64,000 bases of DNA from Rhodococcus sp. 14-2470-1b (GTDB lineage: Bacteria; Actinomycetota; Actinomycetes; Mycobacteriales; Mycobacteriaceae): the NCBI RefSeq assembly GCF_002259415.1, contig NZ_NPFY01000012.1, positions 1-64,000 on the forward strand, given 5' to 3'. A program made the position numbers and the translations under genes. The notes beneath the pieces were generated by a model. It was not told where the DNA came from and did no database searches. It worked only from the letters and a program-made list of their open reading frames with translations. Positions 35,301 through 44,013 of the stretch are shown here, one piece after another (the first letter of the stretch is position 1; each line of letters opens with the position of its first letter).

Positions 35301-38300
35301 GCACTGTCTGGCTCGCTACTTGATTCGGTGCGGAATCGGCGCCGAGTCCGTGGTCGCGGTGTCTCTACCGAGGTCGATGGACCAGCTCGTGGCCATCCAT
35401 GCCGTCGTGCATGCCGGTGCGGCGTATCTGCCTCTCGACGACACCTTGCCCGCGTCACGCATCGCCTACATGATCGACGCTGCATCTCCTGCACTGATTC
35501 TCGGTGCCGATATCGAGACATCGGTGCCACGTGCAGACCCGCGCACCCTGGATCTGTCGGCATTCGCCACCGGACCCATCGCCCACCACGAGCGACCCAC
35601 ACCGGTTCACCCGGACAACACCGCGTACGTCCTGTTCACCTCCGGCTCGACGGGACGGCCCAAGGGCGTCGCGGTGTCGCACGCGGCCATCGTCAATCGG
35701 TTGCTGTGGATGCAGGACACCTACCCGTTGGACACGTCCGACGCCGTCCTGCACAAGACACCGGCCACGTTCGACGTGTCCGTGTGGGAACTGTTCTGGC
35801 CCCACATCGCCGGCGCCAGGACGGTCATCGCGGAACCCGGTGGCCATCGCGACCCCAAGTACCTCTCGCGGCTCGTGCGAGACGAGTCGATCACCACCGC
35901 CCATTTCGTTCCGTCGATGCTCGACCTGTACCTCGACCACGGCGATCACGAGGACACCGGATCACTGCGCCGGGTCTTCGCCAGCGGTGAAGCGTTGAGC
36001 CGCCGAACCGTGCAGCGTTTCCACGGCATGCTGACCGCGGAACTGCACAATCTCTACGGTCCCACCGAGGCCGCCGTCGATGTCACGTATCACCGCACCG
36101 ACGGCGCGGAGACCGGGCCGGTACCCATCGGGGTTCCGGTCTGGAACACCGGGGTCCGAGTGTTGGACAACGCGCTTCGAGTCGTTCCGATCGGAAGTGT
36201 CGGTGAGCTCTACCTCTCCGGTGTGCAACTGGCACGCGGCTACACCGGCAGAGCAGCCCTCACTTCCGAACGGTTCGTCGCCGATCCGCACGGCGACGGT
36301 CGGTTGTACCGCACGGGCGACCTCGTCCGCTGGACCCTCGACGGAGAACTGCACTATCTGGGCCGCAACGACTTCCAGGTCAAGCTTCGCGGTCAGCGCC
36401 TCGAACTCGGCGAGATCGAAGAAGCCCTGTTGCGCGCCGAGGGCGTCACGGCCGCCGTGGTCACCGTCCACGGCGAAGGGACCTCGGAGAAGCTGGTCGC
36501 CTACGTCTGCGGTGACGCCGATGCAGACGACATCCGAGCACACGCCGACGCCGAACTACCCGCGTTCATGGTTCCGACGGTGTACGTGCCACTGGCTCGT
36601 CTGCCATTGGGCCGCAACGGAAAACTCGATCGAACTGCCCTGCCCGAGCCGTCCGTCGGCCAGGCCGAGGACGTCGCACCCGACGGTGCGGCCGAGACGG
36701 CCGTCGCGCAGATCTTCGCCGACGTGCTGGGAATCGACAGCGTCGGTGTGACGGCGAGTTGGTTCGAGCTCGGCGGCAACTCGCTGACCGCCACGCAGGT
36801 GGTAGCGCGCATGAACGCGGAACTGCACGCCGATCTCGGTGTCCGAGACCTGTTCGAGGAACCGACGGTCCGCGGCCTGACGAGCCGGCTGAGCCGCATG
36901 TCCCGCGGCAGTGGCGGTCCCGCGCTCGTCCCACAGGTTCGGCCGGCGCACGTTCCACTCGCCCCCAATCAGCACCGGATGTGGCTGCTCAACCGGTTCG
37001 ACCCGGCCTCGGGTGCGTACAACATCGCCGGTGCCGTCCGGCTGACCGGTGTGCTCGACGCCGACGCACTCGTCGAGTCGGTGTTCGACGTCGTCGACCG
37101 TCACGAAGCGCTTCGGACGTTCTACCCCGACTCCGAGCCCGGGAAGACCACTGCGACGGTCGGCCCCCGTCAGGTCGTCGTCGACTCGGATTTCCTCGAC
37201 GTGAGCATCGCGAACACCACCGAGAGTGGGTTGTCGGGCGCCGTGGCAGGGCTCGCGGTCCGCGGCTTCGACGTCACCGAACGACCACCCGTGCGCGCGG
37301 CGATTCTGCGTCTCGCCGCAGACGATCACGTGCTCGTCGTCGTCACCCATCACATCGCGGCCGACGGATGGTCCATGCGGCCCCTGGCACGTGACGTGAT
37401 GATCGCCTACACCGCACGTGCCGCCGGAACTGCAGGCCCAGGTTCGACACCCCGAAGTTCAACACCTAAGTGGCCGCCCCTCGAGGTTCAGTACACCGAC
37501 TACACGCTGTGGAAGATCGAGTCGCTCGGTTCCGAGCAGGATCCGGAATCCGTGGCATCGCGTCAATTGTCCTTCTGGCGAGAAGAACTCGCAGGTATCG
37601 CCGATCACCTGCCGCTGCCGATCGATCGGCCTCGGCCACCGGCCGCATCGCATCGAGGCGAGACGGTCGCGTTCTCGGTGGCCCCCGACACCCGACGCGC
37701 ACTGAGCGAGCTTGCACGGCAGTCCGGTGCCACCGAGTTCATGGTTCTCCATGCTGCGTTGGCAATCATGCTCGCGAGAGTGTCCGGAACGTCCGACATC
37801 ACCGTCGGAACACCGGTGGCAGGCCGTGGAGACCGGGCCCTGGACGATCTCGTCGGAATGTTCGTCGGCACGCTGACTCTGCGGTCGCACGTGGATCCGG
37901 CCGTGCCGTTCGCCGATCTTCTCGCGTCGGTACGCGACCGCGACCTGGCTGCCTACGGCAACGCCGACATCCCCTTCGATCGCGTCGTCGAGGAGCTCAC
38001 CCCGGTCCGGTCCACCGCGCATCATCCGCTGTTCCAGGTGATGCTGTCCCTCGAGGATCCGGTGCCGACGGTCGAGCTGCCCGAGCTGACGGTCGCCCCT
38101 CTCGCGCCGGTCGGCGCAGTGGCGAAGTTCGATCTGCAGCTGGCGTTCGACTCGGAGGATCTGTCCGGAACCCTCACCTACGCAACCGACCTCTTCGACG
38201 CCGGTACCGCTCGATCCTTCACCGAGTTGTTCCGGACGATCCTCGACGCAGTGGTCGCCGATCCTCGGACGATCGTCGGCGACATCGACCTGGTGTCCGT

Positions 38301-41300
38301 CGACCCGCTTCGCGGTACGCCGTCTCTGCGACACCGCACGCTGCCCGATGCCCTGTCCGCAGCCGTCGTCTCGTCCGCCGGCGGTACCGCAATGGTCTCC
38401 GGCTGCGTGTCCATCGATTACCCGGCGCTCGACGACGCATCGACGCGCATCGCCCGTCAGCTCATCGCGCGCGGAGCAGGCCCCGAGACCGCGGTGGCGA
38501 TCGCGCTGCCGCGCGGCATCACCGCGATGACGATGCTGTGGGCGGTGGCCAAGACCGGCGCCGCGTTCGTGCCCGTCGACCCGCGCTACCCGCTCGACCG
38601 GATCCTGCACATCGTCGCCGATTCCGGTGCACGCCTGGGTATATCGGACAGCAACGGTATCTCGGACAGCAACGGTATCTCGGAAACAAACGGTGTCTCG
38701 GAAACAAACGGAAGCTTCGGTTCGGAGGTGGCCGGTGTCGACTGGATTCGTCCCGACGAGCTCGATCCGACTCTCGGCTCGGCGTTTCCCATCACCGACC
38801 GCGAACGCAACAGCGCACTGAGCCCCCACCATCCGGCCTACGTCATCTACACCTCCGGATCCACCGGAACGCCGAAAGGTGTGTCGGTCACCCATGCCGG
38901 TCTTGCCAACCTCGGTGCAGAACTGGTCGAGCGTCTCGGTCTCGACAAGAACAGTCGAACACTACATTTCGCCTCACCCAGTTTCGACGCGTCGATCCTC
39001 GAACTGCTCCTGGCGATCGGCAGCGGCAGTACGATGCACATCGCCGATCCCGAGATCTACGGTGGCGCCGAGCTCGCAGCCGCACTCGACGGCGTCACCC
39101 ACGCGTTCCTGACGCCCGCCGCTGCCGCAACGATCGACCCGGATTCGGTACCGAACCTCCGCGTCCTCGTCGTCGGCGGAGAAGCGTGCGGCCCGGATCT
39201 GATCTCCACCTGGGCTGATCGGGTGGCGTTGTTCAACGCTTACGGTCCGACGGAGAGCACCGTCGTCGCGACGATGTCCGACCCGATGATCGCCGACGCG
39301 CCGATCCGAATCGGCTCCCCGATACGAGGAGTCGACGCATACGTGCTCGACGCGCGCCTGCATCCGGTGCCGACGGGAACAGTCGGCGAGCTCTACCTCG
39401 GCGGAGGCGCTCTCGCCCGGAGTTACCACGGCAACCCCGCAACGACGGCGACGGCCTTCGTCGCCAACCCGTTCGACCCGCGCGGGCATCGGCTGTACCG
39501 CACCGGCGATCGCGTGCGGCGCGTCGGCGACGCCCTCGAGTACCACGGGCGCATCGACCACCAGGTCAAGATCCGCGGGTTCCGCATCGAACTCGGTGAG
39601 GTCGACGCCGTCCTGACCCGCCACCCCGGCGTCGAACAGTCGGTGTCGATCGTTCACGCGGACAGTGTGGTGAGTTACATCGTCGTCTCCGACGCGGTGT
39701 CGGGAGTACATGCAGATCCCTCCGACGTCGTCGAGCACGCGCGACGGTCGCTGCCGTCCCACATGGTGCCGCAGGCCGTCACGATCATCGACGAGGTGCC
39801 GCGCACGCCGACCGGAAAGACCGACCGCACCGCGTTGCCGGAGCCGGTGTTCGCGACCCGCGAGTTTCTCGCTCCTCGAACGCCAACGGAAACGATCGTG
39901 TCCGAGGTGTTCGGGGCGGTGTTCGGCGTTCCACGCATCGGTGTGGACGACAACTTCTTCGACCTCGGAGGAAGCTCACTCGTCGCCACGCGAGTCATGG
40001 CGCACGTCAACGAGCGGGTCGGACGGACACTGCCTGTGCGCGCGCTGTTCGAAGCCCCGACGCCTGCGCAGCTGGCAGTGACGATCGACGCCTCCGAATC
40101 GTCGGCGCTGCCTGCGCTGCGCCCGGGACCGCGTCCCGACGTGATCCCGTTGTCTGCCGCGCAACGCCGAATGTGGTTGTTGAACCAGGCCGAACCGGCC
40201 TCGGCGGCATACAACATCGCGTTCGCCGTGAGGTTGAGTGGAGACCTCGATGCGGATGCGTTGGCCGCAGCCCTGCGTGACGTACTCGATCGGCACGAAT
40301 CGCTTCGGACCGTCTATCCCGTCTCCGAAGACCCCCATCAGGTGATTCTTCCGGCCGACGAGGTCGAACTCGATCTCACGCCTCAGGACATCGACGAATC
40401 GGCCGTCCTGGCCTCGGCGGCAGCGGTACTCAATCGCGGATTCGACGTGACAACAGCAGTGCCGCTGCGCGGCAGTGTTCTCCGCACGTCCCCGACCGAG
40501 TACGTACTGCTTCTCGTCGTTCACCACATCGCGGCGGACGGACTGTCCATGGGCCCGCTCGCCCGCGACGTCGTCACCGCGTACGCGGCCCGAACACACG
40601 GCGCGCCCGCGCCGTGGGAACCGCTGCCGGTGCAGTATGCGGACTTCGCACTCTGGCAGTCGAACGTTCTGGGTTCCGCGGACGATCCCGAGTCCGTCCT
40701 GTCCACGCAGCTCGACTACTGGCGTACCCGGTTGGACGGGCTACCCGACGTCCTGGATCTGCCCACGGACCGGCCGCGGCCTGCTGTCTCGTCGCAACGC
40801 GGTGCCGAGGTGGCGTTCGACATCGACCCCGCCGTAGCGTCGGCGATCAAGTCGCTTGCCCATCGCCACAGCGCCTCGGTGTTCATGGTCGTCGGCGCGG
40901 CGTACGCAGTCCTGCTGGCCCGCTTGTCGGGTACCACCGACATCCCGATCGGCACCACTGTGGCGGGTCGAAGCGCAGGCAGCCTCGACGATGTCGTCGG
41001 CATGTTCGTCGGAACCGTCGTTCTGCGCAACGAGATTCGGCCGGCGGAAAGCTTCGCCGATCTCCTCGACAGGGTGCGCAGCACCAACCTCGAAGCACTG
41101 GAGAACGCCGACGTGCCGTTCGAGCAGGTCGTGGAAACACTGCGTCCGACCCGCGCGACGTCCCACTCCCCGCTGTTCCAGGCGCTGCTGGCGTTCGAAC
41201 CGGATCGGCCGTCGATGCTGGAACTACCCGGCCTCACCGTCTCGGAATTCCCGTACGAATCCGGCGTCACGCGATTCGATCTCGCGCTGACACTCCGGGA

Positions 41301-44013
41301 GACGGCAGGCGGCCTCGGTGGTTCCCTGCGCTACAGCACCGACCTGTTCGACGCCGCAACCATCGAGGGCTTCGTGGACCGGTTCGCTCGGATTCTCACG
41401 GCAGCAGTGGAGAACCCGACGCAGGCCGTCGGCGACATCGACATCCTCGGCCCGCGCGAACACGAACCGGTCCGCGGCCGCGATGCCGTCAGCCCTCGTA
41501 CGCTCACGCAGTTGATCGGACAGGCCGTCGCGCAGAATCCCGACGGAGTCGCCATCCGATGGAACGGGGAGGACCACACCTACCGCGAGGTCGACGACGC
41601 GTCGACCCGACTGGCCCGGGTACTACTCGGATACGGAATCGGCCCCGAGACCGTCGTCGCGATCGGGCTTCCCCGCTCGTTGGATTCGGTTCTGACCGTC
41701 TGGGCCGTGACGAAGACCGGCGCCGCGTACGTGCCCGTCGACCCCGCATATCCGCGGGATCGACTGCAGCACATGGTCTCCGATTCCGGAGCGGTCATGG
41801 GAATCACGCTCACCTCGCACCGCAGTGCGCTGCCGGGAGATATCACCTGGCTCGAACTCGACGACCCGGAGATCAACAGCGAAGTGGAGCGGGCACCGCG
41901 TCACGCCGTCGCAGCGGAGGAGCTGAACGGCGTCGCCGGACTCGACAGTGCGGCGTACATGATCTACACGTCCGGTTCCACCGGCCTGCCCAAGGGAGTC
42001 GTCGTCTCGCACCGCGGGCTCGCGAACCTCGCCGAGTCCAGGCGCGAAATTCACCGCATCGAACAGTCGTCGCGGTTCCTGCACAACACCTCACCGAGTT
42101 TCGACATGGCCGTCGGGGAGATGGTGTCCGCGCTGTCCGCAGCCGCAACGCTGGTGGTGTCCCCACCGGAGATTCTGGGCGGCGAAGAACTGGCCGCGTT
42201 CCTGCGCGACGAGTCCGTCACCCACACGTTGACGACTCCATCCACCCTGTCCACGCTCGATCCGAGCGACCTGGACACCGTGCAGGTCGTCTGTGTCGGC
42301 GGCGAGGCGTGCAGCCCCGAGCTGATCGCCCGGTGGGCGCCGGGCCGAATCATGGTGAACGGCTACGGACCCACGGAAGCCACGGACATATCGACACTCG
42401 GCGAGATCACCGCCGACGCCCCGATCGACATCGGCAGGCCTGTCGCGGGCCTCGTCGCTCACGTTCTCGACGGACGCCTCCACCCGGTGCCCGACGGCGT
42501 CCCCGGCGAGCTGTACGTCGGCGGCCCCGCCGTCGCACGTGGCTATCACGGCCGGGCAGGGTTGACGTCGACACGATTCCTGGCGGATCCGGTCAGCGGC
42601 GGCCGCATGTACCGAACCGGGGACATCGTTCGTCGCACACCCGACGGTCGGCTCCGATACAGCGGACGCAGCGACACGCAGATCAAGATTCGCGGGTTCC
42701 GCATCGAGCTCGGTGAGATCGACGCCGCACTGTCGACTCACCCCGGTGTCGACTTCGCGGTGACCGTCGGCCATGGCATGCCGTCGGGAGAGACGGTCCT
42801 CGTCTCGTACGTCCTGGGCGACCGAGACGCGGTGCAGGGTGACGCGGTGCAGGGTGACGCGCTGCGCAGCTACCTGCGGAAACGGCTGCCCGGATTCATG
42901 ATTCCGGCGTCCGTCACGTATCTGACGACCGTCCCTCGCACACCGACCGGAAAGCTCGACGTCGGTGCGCTTCCACCACCCGACTTCGGCCGCGACGCCG
43001 GCCCGAACAGACTCCCGTCCACGGCGACCGAACGGCTCGTCACAGAAGCATTCTCGGAGGTACTGGCAGTGAACGACATCTCGGTGACAGACGACTTCTT
43101 CGAACGAGGCGGGTCCTCGCTCACGGCGATGCGTGTGCTCAGCAAGCTGAGGGCATCGACCGGCACCGCTCTGTCCCTGCAGGCACTGCTCGCCGAACCT
43201 ACACCGGAATCGATTGCGACACTGTTGGACTCCGGATCCGACGGCAGCTCGTCGTTCGACGTGGTGTTCCCGATCCGCACCACCGGTGACGGGGTGCCGC
43301 TGTTCTGCATCCACCCGATCGTCGGACTGTCCTGGTGCTACAACGGATTCGACAAGTACACCGACCGGCCGATCTACGGCATCCAGACCCCAGCTCCGTC
43401 CGACCTGCCGAACAGCCTGGACGCACTCGCACAGCGTTACATCGACGAGATCGAGAAGATCCTGCCGAACGGCCCCTACCACTTGCTCGGATGGTCACTC
43501 GGCGGAACGATCGCCCACGCCATGGCCGTCCGCCTCCGGGCCCAGGGCAAAACCGTCGGCTCTCTGGTGCTGCTGGACAGCCATGCAGTGCAGAACCAGG
43601 ATGTCTGGGAGACAGAGCTTCCCGCGGCAGACCTGCTCGACGCCGTCGGAATCGCCATGCCCGGTATCGACGGATTCGGACCGGCCGGGGGGCAGCGCAT
43701 CCGCCTCGATTCGCTCCCGTCCCTCGTCGCAGGATCGGGCATAATCGAGACACACGAAGTGGAACGGCTGATCGCCGCCGCACGACACAACCACGAGTTG
43801 GCCGTCGGGCACACCCCCGGCGTCTACGACGGTGACATCCTGTTCGTCAGTGCCGGCCACGAGGAACTGCACGGACTCGCGACGTGGCACCCGTACGTGA
43901 CCGGGGACATCTCGAACTTCTCGGTGTCGCACTCGCATTGGCAGATGACGTCGCCGTCCGCTTTGCGCGCAGTCGGCCCGCTCGTCGCACGGCACCTCGA
44001 GGTCCGCGCATGA
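29323..44013 (+). CDS. Four-module non-ribosomal peptide synthetase (C-A-PCP-E, C-A-PCP, C-A-PCP, C-A-PCP-TE)
   Basis: 4,896 residues. Module 1: DhbF/EntF-like condensation domain (HHIALDG at 152), adenylation (YTSGSTGTPKG near 626), carrier LGGDSI (Ser1011), epimerase (HHLVVDG at 1196). Module 2: condensation of the type that follows an epimerase (WPLTPLQRGLMF; HHILFDG at 1648), adenylation (near 2107), carrier Ser2487. Module 3: condensation (HHIAADG at 2676), adenylation (near 3176), carrier Ser3552. Module 4: condensation (HHIAADG at 3734), adenylation (near 4215), carrier Ser4599, thioesterase GWSLGG (Ser4725). Specificity codes aligned by eye: DAFVVGSIVK, DVWHFSLVDK (serine, as EntF), DALFVGAVVK, DMGLCGGDIK. 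Expected product: D-X1-L-Ser-X3-X4, possibly N-acylated by the starter domain and released as a ring or free acid. All catalytic motifs look intact. GTG start behind CGAGAGAG; an upstream ATG at 29188 adds non-conserved residues. The stop overlaps the next ATG. Confidence 0.95.
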   Translation: MDSADSVALSRTDTGHTLTSAPFPLTAAQRGLWFAQHLMPDVPITIANYIDVHGELDGDLMRGAVEQAAAELGAGSLRLVEIDGEPHQYIDKSTRHESTDLDFTQEPDPEAAAIDWMQAAYSQPIDIIEGPLIRAATLRVGADRTFWYSHVHHIALDGYGAVRLMNRAAEIYTAVQAGESPSVSKAGALEDVYAAEDEYRSSSRFEKDREYWREKTRGLPAPVSPSGIVAPPAPRSRICGEPLPQTLEKALTRAADRLGSAFAPLAVSAVAAFLSRLTGNDDIVLSLPVAGRTTAVLRRSGGMVSNVLPIRVRIAPGTTVASLVDAVQLELTGALRHQRYRAEDIRRDAGASQEHRGFFGTAINIMAYEREVGFGGRTGHFNVLSTGPVEDLSVNIYPPVDGGGSRIDFEANPNVYSAEATEDLYRRFVRLLAQFLHSDPEFTVTDLDLLDAAEVDAVVPARGEPGEPPQLLPDILAAGVARNPNGTALVEGTTELSYAELDQRSNTVARALIARGAGPESVVAVALPRSIDSVVAFWAAAKTGAAFVPIDPTYPAERIGHMVTDSGVLVGLSTTALAASLPDAVHWLGMDDPSFTSELETRSDAPISDVDRRSRLCLDHTAYMIYTSGSTGTPKGVLVGHRGLSVFTAAQRPELALTTNSRVLRFSSASFDASVFEMLAAFGAGATMVVAPADVHGGGELTELLRQQAVTHIVTAPALLSTVEVEKVESLTSVVVGGDVCPPDLVDRLRSRAELRNSYGPTESTIVITMTEPQTDPRGITIGRPLQGASAVVLDRWLRPVPVGTSGELYVGGPGLARGYHNREGLTSTRFVADPYGSGQRLYRTGDVVRWRASGTADMDLEFIGRSDFQVQLHGLRIELGEVDAVLSWHQSVDFVVSTVAQRGDRSTLVSYVKVKPGHEFDRDALIALASEFLPRQSVPSLLVEIDSVPITPSGKVDRSALPDPLAHVDTVPFRAASDPVQQIIADAMAEVLGKESVGVDDSFFALGGDSIVAIQLVSRAKASGVVFTPRDVFERRTVAGLADAAVSDADRVRLEELPGGGVGDMPLLPIARSVLARAEQPSDLDNFHQALVLVAPSDLNTEDLVAALAVLIDHHDALRARLVDDSLVVGPAGSVDAAGLVSIECSTVDSGGESGTDLEGVIARAGARLRPRDAVMLQVVHVTDADCPRIVLVAHHLVVDGVSWRILLPDLATAYALRDSGPTLQPVETSFRRWAHAVDDLASHDADAWRVLLSGENALLGSRPLDARDTGATTQLAQLSVPSDVTQALLEQLPNRYRMGPEDALLTSLAMALRTWRGPASHLVSIESHGRDTDSVLGADLTRTVGWFTSTHAARIEAPSGSDAASIVKAVKEQLRSIPTEPQMFGILSARGEFVDSPEPRISFNYLGKVPGGSLDQPWTPDLTVGNDVGSGYALRTAYELDINALVRDGSLVVRIGFPTGVLDAADVRRLTDLWSDAITELAEHGRSEGVGELTPSDVPLVTVDQARLNLWHSEFGNVSDVWPLTPLQRGLMFHADLMRDGVDPYTAQIVFDLSGVVDGDRLHRAAQRLLDRHENLRTAFVHDASGLPVQLVVDDVVVPWQEVQTDDVAATVAAERSRRFDLADAPLIRFALVHGPAGTRLVVTNHHILFDGWSMPILIKELLVLYAADTQIGVPVRRYRDFLAWSSARRSDSDVDRWAAHLAGVDGPTLLAGPHVPSGRLPEDVDVRIDGSVLASIARTSNVTVNTVVQAAWSIVLSTVLSRDDVVFGATVSGRPGDLAGATEMLGLFINTLPLRVSIDVQDTVESLTERVQREQVELLDVHHVGLAEIHAAAGRSADFDTLVVFESYPVDHSALDAATDIAGMAVRGIDVSDSTHYPLTLVTVLEPTPTMTLRFSPDAFSRGQVATFADRLQRAIRAMADRPRGRVLDIDVLGELERQAVTSDWVATEVDCGTDTLLELLGRASSVYGTSTCVVYDGHSLTYDNFAARVHCLARYLIRCGIGAESVVAVSLPRSMDQLVAIHAVVHAGAAYLPLDDTLPASRIAYMIDAASPALILGADIETSVPRADPRTLDLSAFATGPIAHHERPTPVHPDNTAYVLFTSGSTGRPKGVAVSHAAIVNRLLWMQDTYPLDTSDAVLHKTPATFDVSVWELFWPHIAGARTVIAEPGGHRDPKYLSRLVRDESITTAHFVPSMLDLYLDHGDHEDTGSLRRVFASGEALSRRTVQRFHGMLTAELHNLYGPTEAAVDVTYHRTDGAETGPVPIGVPVWNTGVRVLDNALRVVPIGSVGELYLSGVQLARGYTGRAALTSERFVADPHGDGRLYRTGDLVRWTLDGELHYLGRNDFQVKLRGQRLELGEIEEALLRAEGVTAAVVTVHGEGTSEKLVAYVCGDADADDIRAHADAELPAFMVPTVYVPLARLPLGRNGKLDRTALPEPSVGQAEDVAPDGAAETAVAQIFADVLGIDSVGVTASWFELGGNSLTATQVVARMNAELHADLGVRDLFEEPTVRGLTSRLSRMSRGSGGPALVPQVRPAHVPLAPNQHRMWLLNRFDPASGAYNIAGAVRLTGVLDADALVESVFDVVDRHEALRTFYPDSEPGKTTATVGPRQVVVDSDFLDVSIANTTESGLSGAVAGLAVRGFDVTERPPVRAAILRLAADDHVLVVVTHHIAADGWSMRPLARDVMIAYTARAAGTAGPGSTPRSSTPKWPPLEVQYTDYTLWKIESLGSEQDPESVASRQLSFWREELAGIADHLPLPIDRPRPPAASHRGETVAFSVAPDTRRALSELARQSGATEFMVLHAALAIMLARVSGTSDITVGTPVAGRGDRALDDLVGMFVGTLTLRSHVDPAVPFADLLASVRDRDLAAYGNADIPFDRVVEELTPVRSTAHHPLFQVMLSLEDPVPTVELPELTVAPLAPVGAVAKFDLQLAFDSEDLSGTLTYATDLFDAGTARSFTELFRTILDAVVADPRTIVGDIDLVSVDPLRGTPSLRHRTLPDALSAAVVSSAGGTAMVSGCVSIDYPALDDASTRIARQLIARGAGPETAVAIALPRGITAMTMLWAVAKTGAAFVPVDPRYPLDRILHIVADSGARLGISDSNGISDSNGISETNGVSETNGSFGSEVAGVDWIRPDELDPTLGSAFPITDRERNSALSPHHPAYVIYTSGSTGTPKGVSVTHAGLANLGAELVERLGLDKNSRTLHFASPSFDASILELLLAIGSGSTMHIADPEIYGGAELAAALDGVTHAFLTPAAAATIDPDSVPNLRVLVVGGEACGPDLISTWADRVALFNAYGPTESTVVATMSDPMIADAPIRIGSPIRGVDAYVLDARLHPVPTGTVGELYLGGGALARSYHGNPATTATAFVANPFDPRGHRLYRTGDRVRRVGDALEYHGRIDHQVKIRGFRIELGEVDAVLTRHPGVEQSVSIVHADSVVSYIVVSDAVSGVHADPSDVVEHARRSLPSHMVPQAVTIIDEVPRTPTGKTDRTALPEPVFATREFLAPRTPTETIVSEVFGAVFGVPRIGVDDNFFDLGGSSLVATRVMAHVNERVGRTLPVRALFEAPTPAQLAVTIDASESSALPALRPGPRPDVIPLSAAQRRMWLLNQAEPASAAYNIAFAVRLSGDLDADALAAALRDVLDRHESLRTVYPVSEDPHQVILPADEVELDLTPQDIDESAVLASAAAVLNRGFDVTTAVPLRGSVLRTSPTEYVLLLVVHHIAADGLSMGPLARDVVTAYAARTHGAPAPWEPLPVQYADFALWQSNVLGSADDPESVLSTQLDYWRTRLDGLPDVLDLPTDRPRPAVSSQRGAEVAFDIDPAVASAIKSLAHRHSASVFMVVGAAYAVLLARLSGTTDIPIGTTVAGRSAGSLDDVVGMFVGTVVLRNEIRPAESFADLLDRVRSTNLEALENADVPFEQVVETLRPTRATSHSPLFQALLAFEPDRPSMLELPGLTVSEFPYESGVTRFDLALTLRETAGGLGGSLRYSTDLFDAATIEGFVDRFARILTAAVENPTQAVGDIDILGPREHEPVRGRDAVSPRTLTQLIGQAVAQNPDGVAIRWNGEDHTYREVDDASTRLARVLLGYGIGPETVVAIGLPRSLDSVLTVWAVTKTGAAYVPVDPAYPRDRLQHMVSDSGAVMGITLTSHRSALPGDITWLELDDPEINSEVERAPRHAVAAEELNGVAGLDSAAYMIYTSGSTGLPKGVVVSHRGLANLAESRREIHRIEQSSRFLHNTSPSFDMAVGEMVSALSAAATLVVSPPEILGGEELAAFLRDESVTHTLTTPSTLSTLDPSDLDTVQVVCVGGEACSPELIARWAPGRIMVNGYGPTEATDISTLGEITADAPIDIGRPVAGLVAHVLDGRLHPVPDGVPGELYVGGPAVARGYHGRAGLTSTRFLADPVSGGRMYRTGDIVRRTPDGRLRYSGRSDTQIKIRGFRIELGEIDAALSTHPGVDFAVTVGHGMPSGETVLVSYVLGDRDAVQGDAVQGDALRSYLRKRLPGFMIPASVTYLTTVPRTPTGKLDVGALPPPDFGRDAGPNRLPSTATERLVTEAFSEVLAVNDISVTDDFFERGGSSLTAMRVLSKLRASTGTALSLQALLAEPTPESIATLLDSGSDGSSSFDVVFPIRTTGDGVPLFCIHPIVGLSWCYNGFDKYTDRPIYGIQTPAPSDLPNSLDALAQRYIDEIEKILPNGPYHLLGWSLGGTIAHAMAVRLRAQGKTVGSLVLLDSHAVQNQDVWETELPAADLLDAVGIAMPGIDGFGPAGGQRIRLDSLPSLVAGSGIIETHEVERLIAAARHNHELAVGHTPGVYDGDILFVSAGHEELHGLATWHPYVTGDISNFSVSHSHWQMTSPSALRAVGPLVARHLEVRA
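38638..38709 (+). repeat. 18-bp coding minisatellite inside NRPS adenylation domain 3
   Basis: Four units of 18 bp (38638, 38656, 38674, 38692) encode GISDSN, GISDSN, GISETN, GVSETN. They lie between the A2 and A3 core motifs, in a surface loop that is much shorter in the other adenylation domains here. Units 1-2 and 3-4 are nearly identical pairs, pointing to recent slippage. The repeat stays in frame. Confidence 0.85.
42826..42855 (+). repeat. 15-bp coding repeat inside NRPS adenylation domain 4
   Basis: GACGCGGTGCAGGGT occurs twice in tandem, with a partial third copy (GACGCGCTGCGC). It encodes DAVQG-DAVQG-DALR in the small C-terminal subdomain of the fourth adenylation domain. Confidence 0.75.

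Noticed and set aside
38638-38709. Short repeats as a CRISPR array
   Set aside because: The units are directly adjacent without spacers and are an in-frame part of the NRPS gene.
29323-44013. NRPS as a siderophore synthetase
   Set aside because: The starter domain and serine code resemble EntF/DhbF. However, no iron box, siderophore transporter, hydroxylase, formyltransferase or aryl-acid genes are visible, so the claim is not supported.
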